DNA of 43,360 bases from Caldifarciminota bacterium (GTDB lineage: Bacteria; Hydrothermota; Hydrothermia; LBFQ01; DSFT01): positions 1-43,360 of the forward strand of contig WGAQ01000070.1 in assembly GCA_015494735.1 (NCBI GenBank), in the 5' to 3' direction. The translations under genes were made by a program, and so were the position numbers. Shown piece by piece: positions 39,360 through 43,360 of this stretch (position 1 is its first letter; every line of letters begins with the position of its first letter). Below the pieces are notes generated by a model, which saw only the letters and a list, made by a program, of their open reading frames with translations, had not been told where the DNA came from and searched no databases.

Positions 39360-41419
39360 TGCCAGATAAATTCTTTCTGTCCAACATCGTAATCATATTC
39401 ACGATAGGTCTGGCATATACGTACTTCTTCGGATATCAGAACAACGTGGAGAACTTCCTCTACTCCATGTCCTACAGAGAAGAGGAGATGAACACGGACG
39501 ACATAATCATCATAGACCTGGACGACAGAACCCTGAAAAATGTGGGCAGATGGCCCATCCCAAGGAGTTATTACAGGAAGATACTGGAAAAGGCTTCCCG
39601 TGGAGATGCCATAGTCTTCGACATCATCTTCTCGGAGGCATCTCTGGGGGATTCGCTGGTCCTGCCCCTCCTGGACTCCCTGAAGGACAAAATCGTTATG
39701 CCCATAGTCATACACGACACACAGATTATCTGGCCCAATCAAAGCATGATGGGAAAGATAAAGTATCTGGGGACCTCCTCCATCATAGTGGAGAATAACG
39801 GATTCGTCTTCCGGGTTCCGTCCATAGAAAAGGCGGGCAGGATGATGGTGTATTCGATTTCCATTCTGGCTGCATATCTCCACTCGGGAATAGAGCCCTA
39901 CTCCATCGTGAAGAACTACGGGGATATCCTGTACTTCTCCATACCTGCGAAGAAGTCCAGAAGAATCAGCGCGTGGGACTTCGTGAATTCCAGAGATACA
40001 TTTTCCCTGAAGAACAAAATCGTCTTCATAGGCTCCTCAGCCATAGGGGTGGGGGACTTCTTCACACTTCCCACAGGTCAGATAGTACCCGGCGTGGAGA
40101 TACACTCATACGTTACCGCCTCCATCCTGAACGATAAGATCAAGAAGATTGCGGACCCCATCAAGATGATGCTCATATACCTGCTCATGTCCATCATGCT
40201 TCTACTGATATTCAACGAATTGCCCTTCATAACATGGTTCCCCGTCGCCATCATATACGCAATCTCCATCATAGTGGTACAGAGAATCAACATAGAGAAG
40301 GACCTGCTTACTCCTGCTTTCTTCTTCCTGCTTCCCATCATATACATCTTCCCCGCATATACAGTCAGGTTCCACGTGAAGATACTGAACAAATCCCTGG
40401 AAATGTTCAGAAAACTGGCCGAGAGAATCGCCCTTGAGGAGGAAATCCCGGACAGGTTCCCCACGACCAAGGACATATACACCATGGACTATCAGGACCT
40501 GATGGATAACATGCAGTACATCAGCGAATACATAAACAAGGAGATACACCTCATCAGCAAACTATCCGACACCCTCAACGTGGGCATAATGATAGAGAAC
40601 CGCTCGGGGGAAGTCCTGTACATGAACAGGTTCTTCCAGCAGGTGGCCCCGGACAGGGATGACCTGAATCAGGAGCAGATAGAGAAGGATGGAAGATTCT
40701 TCAAGGTGGACAGATTCGACTTCGAGCACTTCCGCATATACACCATCGCAGATGTGACGCATCAGGAAAGGCAGGCCAGGGATTTTCACCTCCTCTTCAG
40801 GATGCTCAATCACGAGATACGGACACCCCTCAACATAGTAATAGGCTACTGGGACATTCTGAAGGTGAAGGGGAAACTGGACCAGGAAGCCATGCAGAAG
40901 ATAGACAAAGCCATAGAGACCATACTGACCATACTGGACAACTTCACCATCATCGCCAAGAGCAGGGCGGGGTTGATGAACACAATACGGGAAAGGGTGA
41001 ACATATCCGGAACGGTTAAGGAATTGCTGGAGAGACTCCGCAGTTCCTACACCAGACCCCTGAACATAGAACTCAGGTGCATGGACATGGAAATCGAGAC
41101 GGACCCCATCCTGATTCGCATAATCCTGAAGAACCTGCTGGAGAATGCCCTGAAATATGCCGAGAGCCGAATAGTGGTTGAATGCAGGAACAACATGGTA
41201 TCGGTGGCCAACGATACGGGAATAACTGCAAGGGATATTCAGATTCTGTCCGAGCCCTTCCGCAGAGGGGACAACGTTATGGGAAGGAAGGGTATAGGGC
41301 TCGGCATGACCATCATACGGGAGCTGGTCAATGCTCTGGGGATAGATATGAGGATAGAGGATGCCCCCGATGTGGGGGGCATAAGGATAACCCTCATATT
41401 CCCAGAATCTTCAGAATGA
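39359..41419 (+). CDS. CHASE2-domain sensor histidine kinase
   Basis: A 686-residue membrane kinase. An N-terminal helix (8-24) leads to an extracytoplasmic CHASE2 domain (about 30-260) with IIIIDLDDRTLKNVGRWPIP, RSYYRKILEKASRGDAIVFD, KNKIVFIGSSAIGVGDFF and PGVEIHSYVTASIL. Three helices follow (about 268-338), then a helical linker and PAS-like region (about 395-465), then a HisKA domain with phospho-acceptor His485 in MLNHEIRTPLNIVIGY. The HATPase domain has NLLENALKYAE, NDTGITARDI and GRKGIGLGMTIIREL. The likely target is the REC-DUF4388 regulator encoded in the divergent operon. Its last 26 bases overlap the convergent DUF445 gene. Confidence 0.92.
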   Translation: MPDKFFLSNIVIIFTIGLAYTYFFGYQNNVENFLYSMSYREEEMNTDDIIIIDLDDRTLKNVGRWPIPRSYYRKILEKASRGDAIVFDIIFSEASLGDSLVLPLLDSLKDKIVMPIVIHDTQIIWPNQSMMGKIKYLGTSSIIVENNGFVFRVPSIEKAGRMMVYSISILAAYLHSGIEPYSIVKNYGDILYFSIPAKKSRRISAWDFVNSRDTFSLKNKIVFIGSSAIGVGDFFTLPTGQIVPGVEIHSYVTASILNDKIKKIADPIKMMLIYLLMSIMLLLIFNELPFITWFPVAIIYAISIIVVQRINIEKDLLTPAFFFLLPIIYIFPAYTVRFHVKILNKSLEMFRKLAERIALEEEIPDRFPTTKDIYTMDYQDLMDNMQYISEYINKEIHLISKLSDTLNVGIMIENRSGEVLYMNRFFQQVAPDRDDLNQEQIEKDGRFFKVDRFDFEHFRIYTIADVTHQERQARDFHLLFRMLNHEIRTPLNIVIGYWDILKVKGKLDQEAMQKIDKAIETILTILDNFTIIAKSRAGLMNTIRERVNISGTVKELLERLRSSYTRPLNIELRCMDMEIETDPILIRIILKNLLENALKYAESRIVVECRNNMVSVANDTGITARDIQILSEPFRRGDNVMGRKGIGLGMTIIRELVNALGIDMRIEDAPDVGGIRITLIFPESSE

Positions 41420-43022
41420 CCTGAATCAATCCCACAGTGAACCCTATGGGAATCCCCAGCAACTCTATGGTCCTGAACTCTCTCCTCATCATTCCGAAGA
41501 CCAGTTCCTCCATCTCCTCCACACTGTATCCCATTATCCTGTCCAGAACAATGGACCTGACATCGATTTTTTCCACGAGTCCCTCGATGACATCCACTAT
41601 CCTGTCGAATATGGCATCTATGAAATCCTCGACGAACTTCCGAACATCGATGTACTCCTCCAGGCGTTTCCTCGGATTGCCTATGGGCTTCTCGCTCAAT
41701 TTGTCGAGGGTTTCCCCGATTACCCTCTCCACCTGCGGGCTGGTGAGGATACGGGTCAGGACCTCCCTTATCTCATCCTCGTACTTCTCATAAATGTTCA
41801 TGAGGACGGGCTTATCCCTGTTGCGCTCGTAAATCCCATCTATCCACTCGAGTCCCCTCTCCTTCAATCTCTCCATAAATCCGGGAGAGACGATTTCGGA
41901 GACCTTCATCCGGGACAGATTGGATGCAAGGGAGATTATGTCCTGACGGACGAAGTGGACCATCTTCCGGAGGGCTTCCACGAATTGAGTTTCATCTATG
42001 TAGCGGGAGATGGGGTTTTTGAGGAATTTCTCCACCTCCCTCTTTACATCCTCCACTATCGCAGGGTCGCTCTCCAGTCTGTTGGCCAGATTCTCGATGT
42101 ATTCCGAGACCCTGCTTTCCAGGTCCAGCAGCAAACTGGCAATCTCCATGCCCAGCTTGACCAGAAAATTGGCCCTCTCCTTAACCGCCTCTATTATGAG
42201 CCTGGATAGGCGCATCCTGAACTGGGGGTCCCTGAGCTTATTTGCAAATGCTTCTATCAGTCTGTCGCTTATCTCCACGGAGCGGGGATAGATATCGTAT
42301 ATGCTCCTGTCCCTGAATGCACCGTAGAGGGAAGAGAGGGCCCTGTCATCGATTCTGTCCAGGAGGCGGGCCACCATATCCTCTATGTCCCTGTTTCCGA
42401 ATATCTCCCCCACCGTCCTTTCGGAGAAACTGGAAATCATCTGTCCGCTGTATTCCTCGAGCCACCTCCGAATCCTGCCGTACCGATTCTCATTCAGGAA
42501 CTCCTTCAGGGGCCTTCGGGCCACATCCTGCATAACCCTGTCCAGGAATCGGAGCACAGCACCGTAATTGTTCATGTAATAATCCAGAATGAACTGACGG
42601 AGGCGGGGATAGTTGGCACCGAGCATTTCCCTCAGGGACGGGTAATCCCTGTCCAGTTCCCCCAGGATGAAGTCAACCAGACCCCTCTTTATGTCCCTCT
42701 TCCTCTGCTCCTCCATAAGGTACTCCTTGATTAACCGGGCATTTACCAGTTCCTGCTCCACCGTGGTGGCCAGATTCTCGGCAATCCTGTCCCTGGACTT
42801 GGGTACCAGCCCCTGCCACGTGAAGAGGAGGAAGTTGATGGGCTTCTTCGGGTTGAATATCATCCAGATGGCCAGGACGTTGGTCATGTATCCGATAAGG
42901 GCTCCCACGGTGGGGAATATGAGATAGGAAGCGAAGGGGAAGAATCTGGAGACAAGCACCTCCGCAATCACAAGAAGAACGAGAGCCCATAGAATCCAGT
43001 CCTTCCATATCCTCATTCCCAT
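41394..43022 (-). CDS. DUF445 family membrane protein
   Basis: A 542-residue protein of the DUF445 (YheB-like) family. A hydrophobic N-terminus (ILWALVLLVIAEVLVSRFF, YLIFPTVGALIGYMTNVLAI) includes the family mark GxxxNxxA and is followed by MIFNPKKP and GLVPKSRDRIAENLATTVEQ. A very long helical, highly charged middle (about 100-500) follows, and a last membrane helix ELLGIPIGFTVGLIQVILKI. Function in bacteria is not established; an envelope role is suspected. ATG at 43022 is chosen over the one at 43016 because TAAATT ends exactly 6 bases upstream of it. Confidence 0.86.
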   Translation of the reverse strand: MGMRIWKDWILWALVLLVIAEVLVSRFFPFASYLIFPTVGALIGYMTNVLAIWMIFNPKKPINFLLFTWQGLVPKSRDRIAENLATTVEQELVNARLIKEYLMEEQRKRDIKRGLVDFILGELDRDYPSLREMLGANYPRLRQFILDYYMNNYGAVLRFLDRVMQDVARRPLKEFLNENRYGRIRRWLEEYSGQMISSFSERTVGEIFGNRDIEDMVARLLDRIDDRALSSLYGAFRDRSIYDIYPRSVEISDRLIEAFANKLRDPQFRMRLSRLIIEAVKERANFLVKLGMEIASLLLDLESRVSEYIENLANRLESDPAIVEDVKREVEKFLKNPISRYIDETQFVEALRKMVHFVRQDIISLASNLSRMKVSEIVSPGFMERLKERGLEWIDGIYERNRDKPVLMNIYEKYEDEIREVLTRILTSPQVERVIGETLDKLSEKPIGNPRKRLEEYIDVRKFVEDFIDAIFDRIVDVIEGLVEKIDVRSIVLDRIMGYSVEEMEELVFGMMRREFRTIELLGIPIGFTVGLIQVILKILGI

Positions 43023-43028
43023 GCCAGA

Positions 43029-43034
43029 AATTTA
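43029..43034 (-). promoter_or_regulatory. Putative -10 box, leaderless geometry (DUF445 gene)
   Basis: TAAATT followed by TCTGGC, 6 bases, then the ATG at 43022 on the minus strand. Confidence 0.5.
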
Positions 43035-43087
43035 AAGGAGCAGGTTTTCCAGATTCACGATATGGAATCCGGATGGCGAAAATCCAG

Positions 43088-43112
43088 ATATAAAGCGGAG
43101 AGCAGTCTCCGC
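43088..43112 (-). terminator. Probable terminator of proS
   Basis: Read on the minus strand: GCGGAGA, loop CTGC, TCTCCGC, then TTTATAT. The stem is 7 bp and begins about 35 bases after the proS stop. The rest of the 125-base gap holds only the DUF445 promoter box. Confidence 0.65.
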
Positions 43113-43147
43113 AGGTCAGAATTTCCTACGATTCAGGTCGGTTAAAA

Positions 43148-43360
43148 TTACTCCTTCAATTCGTAAAGTTCCATCTCCTCATCCAGAATCCTCTTGAATT
43201 CATCGACGAACTGCTCCAGAGGTATGTCCCACCTGTGGCCATCCCGGCGTCTCTGCACCTCCACCACCCCATCGGCAGCCTTCCTTCCCACCACGATTTT
43301 GAATGGGATGCCTATCAGATCCGCATCCTTGAATTTGACACCGGGCCTCTCATCCCTGTC
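43148..43360 (-). CDS. proS: Prolyl-tRNA synthetase, C-terminal end (partial)
   Basis: The last 70 codons of a class II prolyl-tRNA synthetase, whose start lies beyond the right edge. The visible chain DRDERPGVKFKDADLIGIP continues with FKIVVGRKAADGVVEVQRR and ends in ELYELKE. This is the end of the anticodon-binding domain of bacterial ProS, where DxRxERPGVKFKDADLIG is highly conserved. It ends directly after this domain with no extra zinc-binding extension. A hairpin terminator follows. Confidence 0.9.
   Translation of the reverse strand, partial: DRDERPGVKFKDADLIGIPFKIVVGRKAADGVVEVQRRRDGHRWDIPLEQFVDEFKRILDEEMELYELKE

Overview
The window looks like a compact, gene-dense chromosomal segment of a thermophilic bacterium with two membranes. 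Evidence for an outer membrane is lpxB, an OmpA-type protein, a DUF5916 barrel, a PorV/PorQ-type barrel and a BamD-like lipoprotein. The sorting-type C-terminal domain and PorV-like barrel point towards the Fibrobacterota-Chlorobi-Bacteroidota side of the tree. The heavy use of AGG/AGA arginine and ATA isoleucine codons suggests a thermophile. My best guess is a WOR-3/Hydrothermota-like candidate phylum; this is inference and no rRNA is present to confirm it. There are 41 coding genes, many overlapping by 1-4 bases. No tRNA, rRNA, CRISPR array or intact insertion sequence was seen, and no gene-free gap exceeds about 270 bases.

Layout. 0-2.8 kb: glyQ (partial), a PPC/DUF296 protein, a c-type cytochrome and a lone sucC ending in a clear terminator. 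2.8-8.3 kb (minus strand): an ABC exporter with its lipoprotein, a large outer-membrane barrel, and a SHOCT-like/DUF4097 protein. 8.4-17.8 kb (minus strand): fusA, lpxB and the core operon rimP-nusA-infB-DUF503, into which ptsH and ptsI are fused by overlapping codons. 18-20.3 kb: two surface or secreted proteins, one with a sorting-type C-terminus and one built of GVxG repeats. 20.3-28.1 kb: a hexose-phosphate mutase, then envelope and housekeeping genes (PorV-like barrel, parvulin-like lipoprotein, ABC exporter, BamD-like, nadD, tsaB).

28.0-32.7 kb is a small AT-richer patch that looks like a defence cluster: an AAA ATPase with a TOPRIM/DUF4276-like partner, polX, and an EVE-PD-(D/E)XK protein resembling a modification-dependent restriction enzyme. 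32.7-36.6 kb: an ion permease with an ABC-2 exporter, then an OmpA-type protein. 36.6-41.4 kb is a signalling module: a response regulator (REC-DUF4388) overlapping a catalytically dead IS200/Y1-transposase-like protein, divergent from a FecR/Ig-repeat protein and a CHASE2 histidine kinase. 41.4-43.4 kb: a DUF445 membrane protein and the end of proS.

A theme runs through the window. Ten genes that begin transcription units carry a TAAAAT/TATAAT-type box ending exactly 6 or 7 bases before the start codon. That is the geometry of leaderless mRNA. Genes inside operons usually have Shine-Dalgarno sequences or start-stop overlaps instead. Several exported proteins encoded by the leaderless genes also have very short signal peptides without the usual positive N-terminus.
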